A stretch of 64,000 bases of DNA from Colwellia sp. 20A7 (GCF_009832865.1 NZ_CP047130.1:868001-932000), one strand, 5' to 3'. Positions 6,894 through 16,287 are shown, numbered from the stretch's first letter. Numbers and translations are program-made. The notes: a model not told the origin generated them from the sequence alone.

Positions 6894-9626
6894 ATGCCAA
6901 ACCATCAATCTAAGCAAATCCGTGACCCTAAAAGACAAGCTTGGAGTAACAAATTTAAGCTTGAAAACAATAGCCTTGTTAATAAGAAATTGAACCGTAA
7001 ACTCATTACTCTTTTAGATACTGAGTTTTTAAAGTACGGCACCTCAGCTAACAAGTTCATTAAGACTTTAAAGTCAAAAGAACTGTGTCGCTATCAAAGC
7101 CGACTATTGAACAAATATTTGTCTAACCCTCAAGAACACTTAACGCTGGATTGTGATCGGTTAACGCTTTCGATGGAAATAGGGGATAGTGATCTGGATA
7201 AACTGTTGAACAAAGATAAGTTTTTAACACCTTACCCAATAAAGGCTAGTACCGTTTTAGAAATAGAAACGTGTGGTGTTGGTAAACTTAATAATGGTGC
7301 CGGTAATGATGTGAGGCCGCTTTATACCCATGGCTACAAAGTGACTTTGTATAACGATAGCCGTAGGTTTGTGCACATTGCTATTTCAGATGGTTCAAAG
7401 GGCGAGCGACCTCGTAAAACGCTACGAGTTGATTTTGTGCCACAAAGGTTCACAGATATCGAAATAACGTTAGTACTAAGTAAGCTAAGGTCAACCTTAA
7501 CAAACAGGCGTTGGGAGCAGTTACTCAAAAATGCTAGGGTTACAAGAGTTGACATAGGCATTAATTTGATGGGGATTATGTCTACCTTTCTGTATCCCAT
7601 TAAGCCCATGGCTTCGCAGAATAGATGTTTACCTAACTTCCCTAAAAAATCAATAGTCGAAACGACCTACATTCAAAGTGATCGAGATTCACTTCACTAT
7701 ATTATTTATGAGAAGCTACTTAAAGAACTCAATTCTGAGCGGAATAGCGGTTATTTAACAACAGCTGAGGATAGGCGCGATGTACTGAATAAGCTTGCTA
7801 TCACGACAAGGCTGGAGCGTCGCTTCATTTTAAATAAAAGAAATGGTGGCTTGCCAAAAGTTAAGTTTAAAGATCTAGCAGATAAGTTAGATAACAGGTT
7901 GTTTGATTTACAATTTGTTGATCCGCTGCATCTCTCTGCCTTAAATAAAAAGGACCTAAGAAAATTACTGCGAAATAAAGTGCCGTCAAAGGTACAAGAA
8001 ATTGTTGGCAAAGATATAAATGTTTGTAAGTTTAACGAAGTGTGGGGTGCTGAAGCTCAACATAAACTTGTCCAGCACTATGTAAATTTGATTCTCAAAC
8101 CTGAATTGGTAACCGTTAAGCAAATTGCCGTTTTAACACAGGAGTTCGATTTGGTGAAATCTAAAAACAAAAAAGTAAAAGTTAAAGCTAAAAAGGTTAT
8201 TAAACCTGTAAATAGCCGTATTATCACCGATAGTAATTTGGAAGCCATAATACAGACCAAAGAAAAGAGTGTATTAATAAATGCGGGGGCTGGTAGTGGT
8301 AAAACGACGACAATGATAAAACGGATTGAGCACCTATTAAATAATACTCAAGCTAATAATGCCATCTCGTTTATTTCGTTCACAGGTAAATCAGCACGTG
8401 ATGCTAACCATAAGTTGTCTGAATTAGGTATTAAGTCTGTTAAAGCCGATACATTTCATTCTTGGGCGTTAAAGATAATTAAGTCGAATCCTCACTATAA
8501 ATTTTACAATTCCACAAAGAGAGAACCTTCACCATTAAAACAAGCTATCGAGCTAGTAACTAAATGTACTGCCGAGAAGTCTAAAGCTATTCAAGCTATT
8601 CTTGACTATCGCGTCAATCGAATGGTTAATTTGAAGGAGGCATACAATCTGACTGGTCCACACAAAAAATTGTCTTATAAGCAGGTAAAGTCAATTCATG
8701 AAAGCTATAAGGAACTCAAAAATGAAGCGGGATACCTAGATTATAACGACATGCTAGAGCGGTTGTTTAGACTGTTAAAAGAAACACCTAGTTTCGCTAA
8801 AGAAGTCGCCCAAACTTATCTACATATACTGTTAGATGAGGCTCAAGATTCAAATAAGTTACAATGGTCTATATTGAAAATGTTATCAAAGTCTGGGGCT
8901 AATGTATTTTGTGTAGGTGATGCAGCTCAAAGCATTTATGAGTTTAGGGGGGCATGCCCTGAAATGTTAAATACTTTCAGGAAACGATTTGGTTCATCAC
9001 CTAAATTCTTAACAAGCCACTTTCGCTCTACACCAGAGATACTTAACTTAACCAATTATGTTCGTCGACAAATAAACCCAGAATTCCCAGATCTTGTTAC
9101 AAAAAACAGTAGCGGGATTTTACCTAGGTACATGGAAGCTGAAGGTCTTGATGAACTTGCGATGAAAGTCGCCAAGTTACTCTACAAGTTAATTGTAGAT
9201 GGCTATGAATTGGACGGCATAGGTATATTGTTTAGGGAGCGGATTGATAAAAATAGAGATAATTCTAATGCAGTACGGTTTGATGGATTGAAGTTGGCTT
9301 TTGAGGCTTTGGTACAAAATTCACCAATTGAAAATTATAAGTATAGAGAAGCGGATTTTGATAAGTGTTTAACAACCATGCATAAAGCAAAAGGTATGGA
9401 ATGGCCAATCTGTATTGTTATTGATCCAAGATTTAAACAAACGTACGAAGAATCTTATGCATCCCACCTGACACTAGCGTATGTTGCGTTATCAAGGGGA
9501 GAGAAAGAGCTCTATGTCATAAAGCCTTTAAATTCCAATAGTAAGTTTAAGGATAAAGTTAGTGCTGAAAATATTTATGATAAATTAACAGAGAAAACGG
9601 ATTTTATTGAACACTTGTCACTATAA
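6894..9626 (+). CDS. Rep_trans-like replication initiator fused to UvrD/PcrA-type helicase
   Basis: A 910-residue protein (921 if GTG 6861 is used; the ATG at 6894 has GGAG at 6879-6882 and is preferred). Numbering below is from GTG 6861. Residues about 100-400 resemble plasmid/phage initiators: RVTRVDIGINLMG (226-238), then TTYIQSDRDSLHYIIYEK (268-285), close to the family pattern T-x-Y-x-G-S-R-x-S-x4-R-I-Y-D-K, then TTRLERRF (315-322). Residues 455-890 are an SF1A helicase: AGAGSGKTT (475-483), LLDEAQD (657-663), GDAAQSIYEFRGA (686-698), HFRST (720-724), MHKAKGMEWP (840-849) and AYVALSRG (873-880). Free-standing pT181-type initiators recruit PcrA, so the fusion makes mechanistic sense: nick and unwind in one chain. 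Probably drives rolling-circle replication or excision-stage copying of the island. The Rep half is assigned by pattern only. Confidence 0.75.
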   Translation: MPNHQSKQIRDPKRQAWSNKFKLENNSLVNKKLNRKLITLLDTEFLKYGTSANKFIKTLKSKELCRYQSRLLNKYLSNPQEHLTLDCDRLTLSMEIGDSDLDKLLNKDKFLTPYPIKASTVLEIETCGVGKLNNGAGNDVRPLYTHGYKVTLYNDSRRFVHIAISDGSKGERPRKTLRVDFVPQRFTDIEITLVLSKLRSTLTNRRWEQLLKNARVTRVDIGINLMGIMSTFLYPIKPMASQNRCLPNFPKKSIVETTYIQSDRDSLHYIIYEKLLKELNSERNSGYLTTAEDRRDVLNKLAITTRLERRFILNKRNGGLPKVKFKDLADKLDNRLFDLQFVDPLHLSALNKKDLRKLLRNKVPSKVQEIVGKDINVCKFNEVWGAEAQHKLVQHYVNLILKPELVTVKQIAVLTQEFDLVKSKNKKVKVKAKKVIKPVNSRIITDSNLEAIIQTKEKSVLINAGAGSGKTTTMIKRIEHLLNNTQANNAISFISFTGKSARDANHKLSELGIKSVKADTFHSWALKIIKSNPHYKFYNSTKREPSPLKQAIELVTKCTAEKSKAIQAILDYRVNRMVNLKEAYNLTGPHKKLSYKQVKSIHESYKELKNEAGYLDYNDMLERLFRLLKETPSFAKEVAQTYLHILLDEAQDSNKLQWSILKMLSKSGANVFCVGDAAQSIYEFRGACPEMLNTFRKRFGSSPKFLTSHFRSTPEILNLTNYVRRQINPEFPDLVTKNSSGILPRYMEAEGLDELAMKVAKLLYKLIVDGYELDGIGILFRERIDKNRDNSNAVRFDGLKLAFEALVQNSPIENYKYREADFDKCLTTMHKAKGMEWPICIVIDPRFKQTYEESYASHLTLAYVALSRGEKELYVIKPLNSNSKFKDKVSAENIYDKLTEKTDFIEHLSL

Positions 9627-9660
9627 GCATATTGTTTGCTCGTGGTTTTTAGTGATTTAA

Positions 9661-9903
9661 TTAGTCAAATACGAAGGGTTTTAATAGATTTAAGCAGCCG
9701 TAGGTAGCCTGAATTTCAAACGTGTGTATAGTGTATGAAATGTTAAAGTTGATTATATTTAAGGTGTTTTTCTTCCCATATTTGTATTGACTAAAAACTT
9801 TAAGTGACCCGATGCTTGCCCTAGGAAGCTGGCATTGGGGATCTAATAAGCCAAACTCTTTATATTTTTCAGCTGGATTCGACGGCTGTTTTGCCCGCTT
9901 CAA
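9661..9903 (-). CDS. Doubtful small ORF, unknown
   Basis: An 80-codon open frame in the 410-base gap between the helicase gene and the endonuclease remnant. No recognisable motif, no membrane segment, unremarkable composition. Its ATG lies inside a long hairpin (9897-9929). It may be a small hypothetical gene or chance. Apart from this frame and the hairpin, I see nothing else in 9627-10036. Confidence 0.2.
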   Translation of the reverse strand: MKRAKQPSNPAEKYKEFGLLDPQCQLPRASIGSLKVFSQYKYGKKNTLNIINFNISYTIHTFEIQATYGCLNLLKPFVFD

Positions 9904-9942
9904 TTCAATACTATGTGCTGAATTGAAGCCTAAGGCCTTAGG
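9897..9942. repeat. 11-bp inverted repeat plus 14-bp palindrome
   Basis: GCTTCAATTCA (9897-9907) pairs perfectly with TGAATTGAAGC (9919-9929), loop 11. It runs directly into the palindrome CCTAAGGCCTTAGG (9929-9942), which includes the AAGCCTAAGG decamer also found at 2063-2085. Possible terminator, origin hairpin or transfer site of the element. Confidence 0.45.
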
Positions 9943-10036
9943 TACTTAGCGCGTAAATCACTAAAGTAGAACTAGGCATTGCACTCAATATAGATGACAG
10001 GCATATTCATGTAATAATTACTCCATAGGTATACGA

Positions 10037-10771
10037 ATGAAAACAATCATTAGCTTATTGGTTGCCATTTTAATCGCAACCCCTGCTATAGCAGCAAACT
10101 AAGAGATACAGTCCTTTAGTAAAGCCAAAAGGCTATTAGAGCAAAAGGTATATAACGAACATCGAAAAACACTTTATTGTGATGCAGAGTTTACTGCCAA
10201 CAAAGAAGTAATACCGCCCAAGGGGTTTTCCACTGATAAATATGAGAAACGCGCTAAAAAAATAGAATGGGAACATACCTTACCAGCAGAGAACTTTGGG
10301 CGTACTTTCAGTGAGTGGCGTGATGGTCATGAGCAATGTGTTAGCAGTAAAGGAAAGGCATTCAAAGGCCGTAAATGTGCAGAGAAAGTAAATATTGAAT
10401 ATCGATACATGCAAGCAGACATGTTTAACCTTTATCCTGCTATAGGTGCGGTTAATGCTTTAAGAAGTAACTATAACTTCACCATGCTACCTGATGTTAA
10501 AAGTGATTTTGGTAGTTGTGCTATGAAAATTGAAAACCGTAAAGCTGAGCCACCTGAAAACTCAAGAGGAAGAATCGCACGTACTTATTTATACATGGAA
10601 GATACTTATAAACGATATAACATGAGTAAAGCACAACGCCAGTTAATGACTGCTTGGGATAAAATGTATCCCGTAGATTCGTGGGAGTGTAGCAGAGCAG
10701 AGAAAATTACTGTGCTACAGAAAAGCCAGAATAACATTGTTAAAAGTCGGTGTGATACTTTAAACCTTTAG
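10037..10771 (+). pseudogene. endA: Endonuclease I (EndA/Dns family), premature stop
   Basis: ATG 10037 opens a signal peptide (MKTIISLLVAILIATPAIAA) and is stopped by TAA at 10100-10102, codon 22. The same frame then stays open to 10771 and encodes a full endonuclease I: SFSKAKRLLEQKVY, TLYCDAEF, IEWEHTLPAENFGR (catalytic His region), MFNLYPAIGAVNALRSNY, RGRIARTYLYM and WDKMYPVDSWEC match E. coli EndA in order. The family degrades extracellular or periplasmic DNA. With only one lesion the loss is recent, or it is an assembly error; translation restart at 10409 would give only the C-terminal 120 residues without the catalytic region. Confidence 0.85.
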
Positions 10772-10781
10772 TTGATATACG

Positions 10782-11009
10782 TCACATAAAGTCAGTAAAT
10801 TCGGGGTTGTAATCAATCTTATCAAATAAGAACGAATCTACATCACCCCGTTTCACTTGTTCAATGTATAAAAATGCTAGGTCTATTGAGCCAAAGTAAA
10901 TATCGATTGCGTTAAGGGCGTGTGATTTAGAGTGAGTTAGCTCTGTATGTTGGTTAGTCGCTATAAATAACCAAGTATCAACAAGTACGACTGGTGGGTA
11001 TCCTTTCAT
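10782..11009 (-). CDS. Small hypothetical protein
   Basis: A 75-residue frame, start ATG 11009 preceded by AAGGA about ten bases upstream. It begins KGYPPVVLVDTWLFIATN and contains DIYFGSIDLAFLYIEQVKRGD. No family recognised. The Shine-Dalgarno and normal composition favour a real gene, but it overlaps nothing informative and stands alone, converging on the endonuclease remnant. Confidence 0.4.
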   Translation of the reverse strand: MKGYPPVVLVDTWLFIATNQHTELTHSKSHALNAIDIYFGSIDLAFLYIEQVKRGDVDSFLFDKIDYNPEFTDFM

Positions 11010-11197
11010 ATCGTCATCATCCTTAATGTCTCGTTATTTAACTATAGAAGACCATTTTTAGAATGCAAATTTTGACAATGGATATTTCAACTGTGGTCTA
11101 AATCAAGATTAAAACGTTACTGAAATAGCGGCGGTTGAACATTGGTTTAGATTTAGTCGGTATAACTAATTATTGAGTCTTAGAAGTTAAATATACA

Positions 11198-12067
11198 CTA
11201 AGCTGCTTGCTCATTAATATGACTTGCAGCCTTCACTGCACTATCGGTATGAAACAACTTAACACCTTCTTTTTCTGCTATCTCTGAAACCATATCTACA
11301 GTTTCACGCAAACGAATAACCGCTTTATCAGACAAGGTGGGATCATCAAAAGATGGTGTACCTATAATTATTTCATATTGCTCGGGCTTAATTAGAAGTG
11401 ATGATTTTTTAAAAGATTCTAGGTCAAGCAATTTAGCCTTAACAGAACTTAGTGAACCAGATAAACGGGTAGGAACTAGCAAGCCAAAATTTGAAACATA
11501 GGTATCCGTATAAAACCCATATGAAGTCATGACATTGGACTTACTAACCTTAATTTTTTGGTTAAAGCAAGTTAGCAATCTTGGGTTTATTTGCTTTAGT
11601 TCTTCAGCAATACTCCTTGACCACTGTTCATTTTGTTTCTTAGGCTGAATATCTTCATCATCACGCTCAGCATCTAAAGCTATATTACTCAAACTTGCCG
11701 AAAAACGTATAGCTTGTTTTAAAATCCCTTCAATATTTTCATCTGCGGCCAGATGAACATTTCCCGTAGTTAACCCACCAAATGGTGGACACCAACTATT
11801 TAATGCACCATTTTGATTGATTTCACTTCGAGCAGATTCGATCGCCCAATCAATTATCCCTTGCATACTATTTGATTGAGAGCCATATAAGCAATCTAAT
11901 AATTCCGACCTAAGTGCTTGTAGAATTTTATGCTCCGAATTTTTTCCTATAGCTACAACTGCTATAGCAATTTTCTCACCTGATCCAACTATTGGTTCCA
12001 AATAAATTGTTTGCCAACATCCATTATAGGAAGGGGATTCTGGAAATAAAGAGTTTAAAGTATTCAA
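11198..12067 (-). CDS. Unknown partner of HipA-like kinase
   Basis: A 289-residue soluble protein not assigned to a family. It begins SLFPESPSYNGCWQTIYLEPIVGSGEKI, has a GLTTGNVHLAADENIEG segment and ends in helices. Its ATG overlaps the stop of the HipA-like gene by four bases (12064-12067), so the two are translationally coupled. HipA-like kinases are often encoded with a small partner of unknown function; this one is larger than the usual DUF3037-type partner. Possible roles are substrate, regulator or antitoxin of the kinase. Confidence 0.55.
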   Translation of the reverse strand: MNTLNSLFPESPSYNGCWQTIYLEPIVGSGEKIAIAVVAIGKNSEHKILQALRSELLDCLYGSQSNSMQGIIDWAIESARSEINQNGALNSWCPPFGGLTTGNVHLAADENIEGILKQAIRFSASLSNIALDAERDDEDIQPKKQNEQWSRSIAEELKQINPRLLTCFNQKIKVSKSNVMTSYGFYTDTYVSNFGLLVPTRLSGSLSSVKAKLLDLESFKKSSLLIKPEQYEIIIGTPSFDDPTLSDKAVIRLRETVDMVSEIAEKEGVKLFHTDSAVKAASHINEQAA

Positions 12068-12831
12068 ATCGCCATCTCCTGTTGTTTTAAGTTAAGCCTT
12101 TTAGCGAAAAGCTTTTCAAGTACTATTATTCTATTTTCTAAAAAAGATATTACGCTTAAAACTTCTTCATCACTGAGGTATGAGGTGGCATATGTCTTGT
12201 CAGAGATAAGAGAAAAAGGGAATTTTTCGTATTGAGGGATAATTGAGGTTTTTACATTCCTATTTACTTTATATTTTTCAAATTCACTTTGTGAAGAATA
12301 TATAGCATCAATAATAATATTCGCTCTGGCCGCAGAATCAAAAGCTAAATTTGGATCTATTGCATTTTCATGATCAATAAACGAAAAGTGATTTCCACCA
12401 TCATATAATATATTCCCTTGGTTTCTATCCCAATTACCAATCCACTCATCAAAAACAGCAATATCGAGAGTTCTTGAAAACTCTATCAACTTGGTCATTG
12501 CGAGCTGTTCGTTACTATTTATATATCGTCGAAAACTTGGGTATGCTGCATCCTCTGACCCAAAAGCCAATCGAAATTGACCTACAGGAATACCAGAAAA
12601 GTTTTCATTTGTTACTTTTACTATTATTGGTTTAGGGATAGGCAGACCAATATAGCGCCCGATTATTGCACAAACACATTCAACATATAACTTATGAAGC
12701 GATATTTGCTTCACAAAAGCAACAATGACTTTTTCATGTGTCTTTACATGTGCTTTCCATGTTGGATTAACATTTTGGTCATTAAACAGTTGTGCACCAG
12801 GTAGCATTACCCCAATTTTAATTTGTTCCAT
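12064..12831 (-). CDS. HipA-like kinase family protein
   Basis: A 255-residue protein. The kinase signature is clear in FDEWIGNWDRNQGNIL (about 127-142: catalytic Asp135, metal-binding Asn140) and SFIDHENAI (150-158: metal-binding Asp153), the arrangement of HipA/PI3-4-kinase-like enzymes. It is much shorter than HipA (about 440) and lacks the N-terminal HipA domain, like the stand-alone HipA family kinases found in islands. HipA phosphorylates glutamyl-tRNA synthetase; the target here is unknown. First gene of a two-gene operon with the 289-residue protein; possibly a toxin or defence pair. Confidence 0.7.
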   Translation of the reverse strand: MEQIKIGVMLPGAQLFNDQNVNPTWKAHVKTHEKVIVAFVKQISLHKLYVECVCAIIGRYIGLPIPKPIIVKVTNENFSGIPVGQFRLAFGSEDAAYPSFRRYINSNEQLAMTKLIEFSRTLDIAVFDEWIGNWDRNQGNILYDGGNHFSFIDHENAIDPNLAFDSAARANIIIDAIYSSQSEFEKYKVNRNVKTSIIPQYEKFPFSLISDKTYATSYLSDEEVLSVISFLENRIIVLEKLFAKRLNLKQQEMAI

Positions 12832-12950
12832 TTTTTACGGTTTCCTAATTTCCTATCAGGTTATGAATCCATCTTAACAGGTAGAGTAAATTGCTCAACT
12901 GGTTTAGTTAAGATAACCTTTCACAATTCATACTTATACAGCGTTAGTCA

Positions 12951-13499
12951 TTAGCTTTCAACTAACGCTTTGTAAACAGTAGCTCTAGCACAGCCAATGC
13001 TTTTAGCTATCTGCATCTTATTCAAACCTTCAGCATATTTTAACCTGATTTTCTCATGAAGTGCCACATCTACAGGCTTGCCTTTGTACTTTCCTTTTTG
13101 TTTGGCAATGGCAATGCCTTCGCGTTGGCGCTCTAAAATCATGGCACGCTCAAATTGATAAATACCACCAAGCATAGTCAGCATTAGCTGCTGCATTGGA
13201 TTACCTTCGCCAGTAAATTCTAAGTGCTCTTTATGAAACTTAAGGCTTATGCCTTGTTCAATAAACTGTTTAACTAATCGCAGTAAATCTTCGGTATTAC
13301 GAGCCATGCGGCTAATATCGTGACAATGAATGATATCGCCTTCACGGGCATATTCAATTAGCTGTTTTAAAGCGGGTCGGTTAGTATCTTTACCGCTGCA
13401 CTTGTCTGTAAATGAATTGTCTAGCTCAACATTTAATAGTTGACGCTCAGTATTTTGATCTGCTGTTGAAACTCTGATGTAACCTATATTCTCTGACAT
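12951..13499 (-). CDS. Serine recombinase (resolvase/invertase family)
   Basis: A 182-residue protein of standard small-resolvase length. N-terminal GYIRVSTADQNTERQL with catalytic Ser11, HCHDISRMARNTEDLL with the conserved Arg residues, then the long E-helix (FERAMILERQREGIAIAK) and a C-terminal HTH (GLNKMQIAKSIGCARATVYKAL). It catalyses resolution or inversion at short paired sites. It lies between the HipA pair and the HEPN/DUF262 pair and may mark a cargo boundary; I did not find a convincing res site in the 215 bases upstream. Confidence 0.9.
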   Translation of the reverse strand: MSENIGYIRVSTADQNTERQLLNVELDNSFTDKCSGKDTNRPALKQLIEYAREGDIIHCHDISRMARNTEDLLRLVKQFIEQGISLKFHKEHLEFTGEGNPMQQLMLTMLGGIYQFERAMILERQREGIAIAKQKGKYKGKPVDVALHEKIRLKYAEGLNKMQIAKSIGCARATVYKALVES

Positions 13500-13714
13500 A
13501 ATTTTGTACCGTCTGTTTTAAGTCTTAGAGCTCCACGGTAACTGGCTATTTATCTAGCCTCAAGAGTTAAAATAGACACTATTAGGCAATGAGACATACG
13601 GCTGTTTTGACTGTACTTAAAGTAAGCATATATGATGCTGTCAAGGATTAACGTCAAGCTTTCTTATATTTCCAAATTAAAAAGTAACACTCGAAGATAT
13701 TAGATGACATAAGA

Positions 13715-14854
13715 TCAAGAAACACCTGTCCGTCGAGTGATCGATAATTCTCTATTAGTCATACTGTTAGATATTTCGAAATCGACTTTAATAGAAAAGT
13801 CCTGCTCACTTGGCACTACGACTTCATCTGAGCGCTTACCACCCAACATCAGTGATGACACTACCCCAGAAATCACCTTGCTTCCTGTGCTCTTATTATG
13901 GGCAAAAATTTCATCACCTATTTTAATCGTAAACTGTTCCTCATCAACATTTATTGCTTTACCTACAAAGCCAAAACTGCTCTGTAAAGGGAAGGCTCGG
14001 TCAGCAGTCCCAATAACAAATCGAGCTTTACCGTGAAATACAATCTCTTCAAATGAACGATACAAAATTGAAGCTAACGCGACACCGAAATGTCTTAAAA
14101 AACTAGCACGCTCAATGATTAGATCAAAGGACTCAATGGAACGCTCAAATGAACCGTGAGCTATTTCATTTCTTAGCTGAGCTAGTTCGCCCAGTTCATA
14201 CTCAAGCCAGTTCTTAAGTGCTGACTTATTCTCTGTAGTCTCTTGCTGCTGCCTAAGCGCCAGTTGATTTGTAACATTGTCAAAACCAAGAGTTCTGTAG
14301 GCTATGTGACTAACACCTACTTGGGCAAAGTATGATTGAATCAATTCATAGCGAAAGTTAGCAGTGTGGGCTGAAAATGCTTTGCTGTTTAATGAATATT
14401 CATTAGTCTCTTGTAGAAATGAATGTAGGTTCTCGATAACTTGTTTTTCACAATTTTTCTTTACACTATCATCTTGGTTTCGATCTTTTCCTATTTTAGT
14501 AAGAAATTGCATCGATAACTCAAGGTGCCTCTCTTTTATGGCTTTTGGCAAAGCTGATACTGGAATAGATGCCTCGTTGATACTGGTGATGAACTCCTCA
14601 GCAAGCTTCTGGAGAAAGCTTTCAAGGTAACCGTATAGCGAAATTATTGAATTAGTGTAAATGAATTCTTTCGACGATATACCAGACGGTTTTACGACTG
14701 TAGCTAAGTGAAGGTTTATCAATTCATGTAATTCGTTTCCTGTTGAGCAAGATTTTACAAGTTCTTTGAAGAATTTTTCTTTCTGTTCTTCAAAACTCAA
14801 ATGTTGAATTAACCCATCGATCTTATCGGAAAATTCGTCACAGCAAATAAACAT
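13715..14854 (-). CDS. MAE_28990-like HEPN protein
   Basis: A 379-residue protein. The HEPN signature LRNEIAHG (about 227-234; Arg228-x4-His233) is the predicted ribonuclease motif. The N-terminal half is helical and resembles the MAE_28990/MAE_18760 HEPN group, and the C-terminal 110 residues form a beta-rich domain of unknown role. Its ATG follows the DUF262 stop by two bases, so the two are translationally coupled. This combination is recurrent in defence islands, where DUF262 is thought to sense or cut modified DNA and HEPN to cut RNA and abort infection. That role is inferred here. Confidence 0.7.
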   Translation of the reverse strand: MFICCDEFSDKIDGLIQHLSFEEQKEKFFKELVKSCSTGNELHELINLHLATVVKPSGISSKEFIYTNSIISLYGYLESFLQKLAEEFITSINEASIPVSALPKAIKERHLELSMQFLTKIGKDRNQDDSVKKNCEKQVIENLHSFLQETNEYSLNSKAFSAHTANFRYELIQSYFAQVGVSHIAYRTLGFDNVTNQLALRQQQETTENKSALKNWLEYELGELAQLRNEIAHGSFERSIESFDLIIERASFLRHFGVALASILYRSFEEIVFHGKARFVIGTADRAFPLQSSFGFVGKAINVDEEQFTIKIGDEIFAHNKSTGSKVISGVVSSLMLGGKRSDEVVVPSEQDFSIKVDFEISNSMTNRELSITRRTGVS

Positions 14855-14856
14855 AG

Positions 14857-16044
14857 TTACAAAAACCTTGCAATGAAATCAGCTAATAAATTCTCTCTTT
14901 CCTTCAAAGCTGCAGCATTAACATTGCGACCCCCAAAAGCTTCATAGTTACTTTGATAAAAGTTGATCATAGCAGCCTGAATGTTCGCTTTAAGAGCAAT
15001 CAATGTATCCTTGTGGTGAATATTTTGGCTAAGTACTAGCATCATTGGATCATAGACAGCAACAGTAGGGCGTTCGTACCAGGCCCATTGTCCTTTACGT
15101 TCTCGGTACAAATAGAATGCTTGCTCTCCGAAAACCTCATATGCCAAGTCTATACTTTCATTGAATAAAGAGGATAGAGCATCAAGCGTTTCTTGTGATA
15201 AGTAGTTTGCTTGCTCAAGGTATCGATCCAGATATTTTTCTAGTGAACCTGTATGTAGTTGGTGTTTTTGTCTATATGCGAAGAATCGAAGTACCAATTC
15301 AACATCACCCATAGTTTTGAATAGTTTATTGGCCGCTCGAGCAGTATGGATACCGTTACTACCTTCAATGTATAACGGAATTCCCCAAGTTTTACACAGA
15401 GACTCATTTTCAGATAAGGCTATGCAAAGCTTATTAAGTTTTCCATCAAAATTGGCATTACGCTTTTCTTGCGCTTCTAGCTTCTCACCACCGCTATTTA
15501 TGCGGTCAAAAACCATTTGTTTAAGCTGTTCAGCTTGTTCGGGTGTTTTAGCTGTTTCATTTAATAATATGATCGAAGAAACATACCTACGATCTATCCC
15601 TTGTTTAACCACCTTAGGCAATTCGTGGTATCGCTTTCCGTTTAACTCAGGCCATTTAGTCAACTCTTCTAGTTCAAACTCATTCTCATAGAATGAAGAA
15701 ATTGCAGTGAGGCGCTGAAGTCCATCCATTACTTCGTAACATGAGAAGTCATATTCATATAAGAAAATAGGAGGTAACGGAACATTCATAATAAGCGATT
15801 CGATAAGTGCAGAACGTTTCGCGTTGGACCAACGATGACGGCGTTGATATTCAGGATTCATCTTATAGTCATCACTACTGACCATTGATGCAATGGTATT
15901 TAAGGGATATCGAGCTTGCTCTGTAACGATCCGGATTTCACCATCTCGGTATTTTTTATTTATCTCATCGTCCGTCATTATTACTTCAGGTATCTTTCCA
16001 TCACCTAGCTTAAGCTCTTCATTTTCGAGTAATTCGATTTCCAT
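14857..16044 (-). CDS. DUF262 (GmrS-N/ParB-like) domain protein
   Basis: A 395-residue protein. The DUF262 core is plain: PEYQRRHRWSNAKRSALIESL (about residues 64-84, with QRRHRW), PLPPIFL, and EVMDGLQRLTAISSF (104-118), the DGQQR-type motif of ParB/sulfiredoxin-like DUF262 proteins such as the GmrS part of type IV enzyme GmrSD. The GmrD half is absent; the HEPN gene directly downstream takes its place. First gene of a two-gene operon transcribed away from the restriction-modification genes. Probable nucleotide-dependent sensor or nuclease of a defence pair. Confidence 0.8.
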   Translation of the reverse strand: MEIELLENEELKLGDGKIPEVIMTDDEINKKYRDGEIRIVTEQARYPLNTIASMVSSDDYKMNPEYQRRHRWSNAKRSALIESLIMNVPLPPIFLYEYDFSCYEVMDGLQRLTAISSFYENEFELEELTKWPELNGKRYHELPKVVKQGIDRRYVSSIILLNETAKTPEQAEQLKQMVFDRINSGGEKLEAQEKRNANFDGKLNKLCIALSENESLCKTWGIPLYIEGSNGIHTARAANKLFKTMGDVELVLRFFAYRQKHQLHTGSLEKYLDRYLEQANYLSQETLDALSSLFNESIDLAYEVFGEQAFYLYRERKGQWAWYERPTVAVYDPMMLVLSQNIHHKDTLIALKANIQAAMINFYQSNYEAFGGRNVNAAALKERENLLADFIARFL

Positions 16045-16287
16045 TATCAGCCTTAACCGGGTACAGAAACCCGATAATTATAGTTTTTCTGGTCAATATC
16101 TTAGCACTAATCGAATTATAATGTCCTGAGCTTTAATTTACTTACAAGAAAACTAAACGCATTAATTAAAAATAAACCTGTATATTTGAACAGTTGCTTT
16201 TGATATCATATTCAAAATAAATATTGTTCGTTGAAACTATCCAGTTGATAAGAAGTTTATTACTTAACAACAGATACTTCGACAGAC

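Noticed and set aside
13500..13714. res/inversion site for the serine recombinase
   Set aside because: Some CTGTTTT-type repeats are present, but no convincing paired inverted crossover sites could be drawn.
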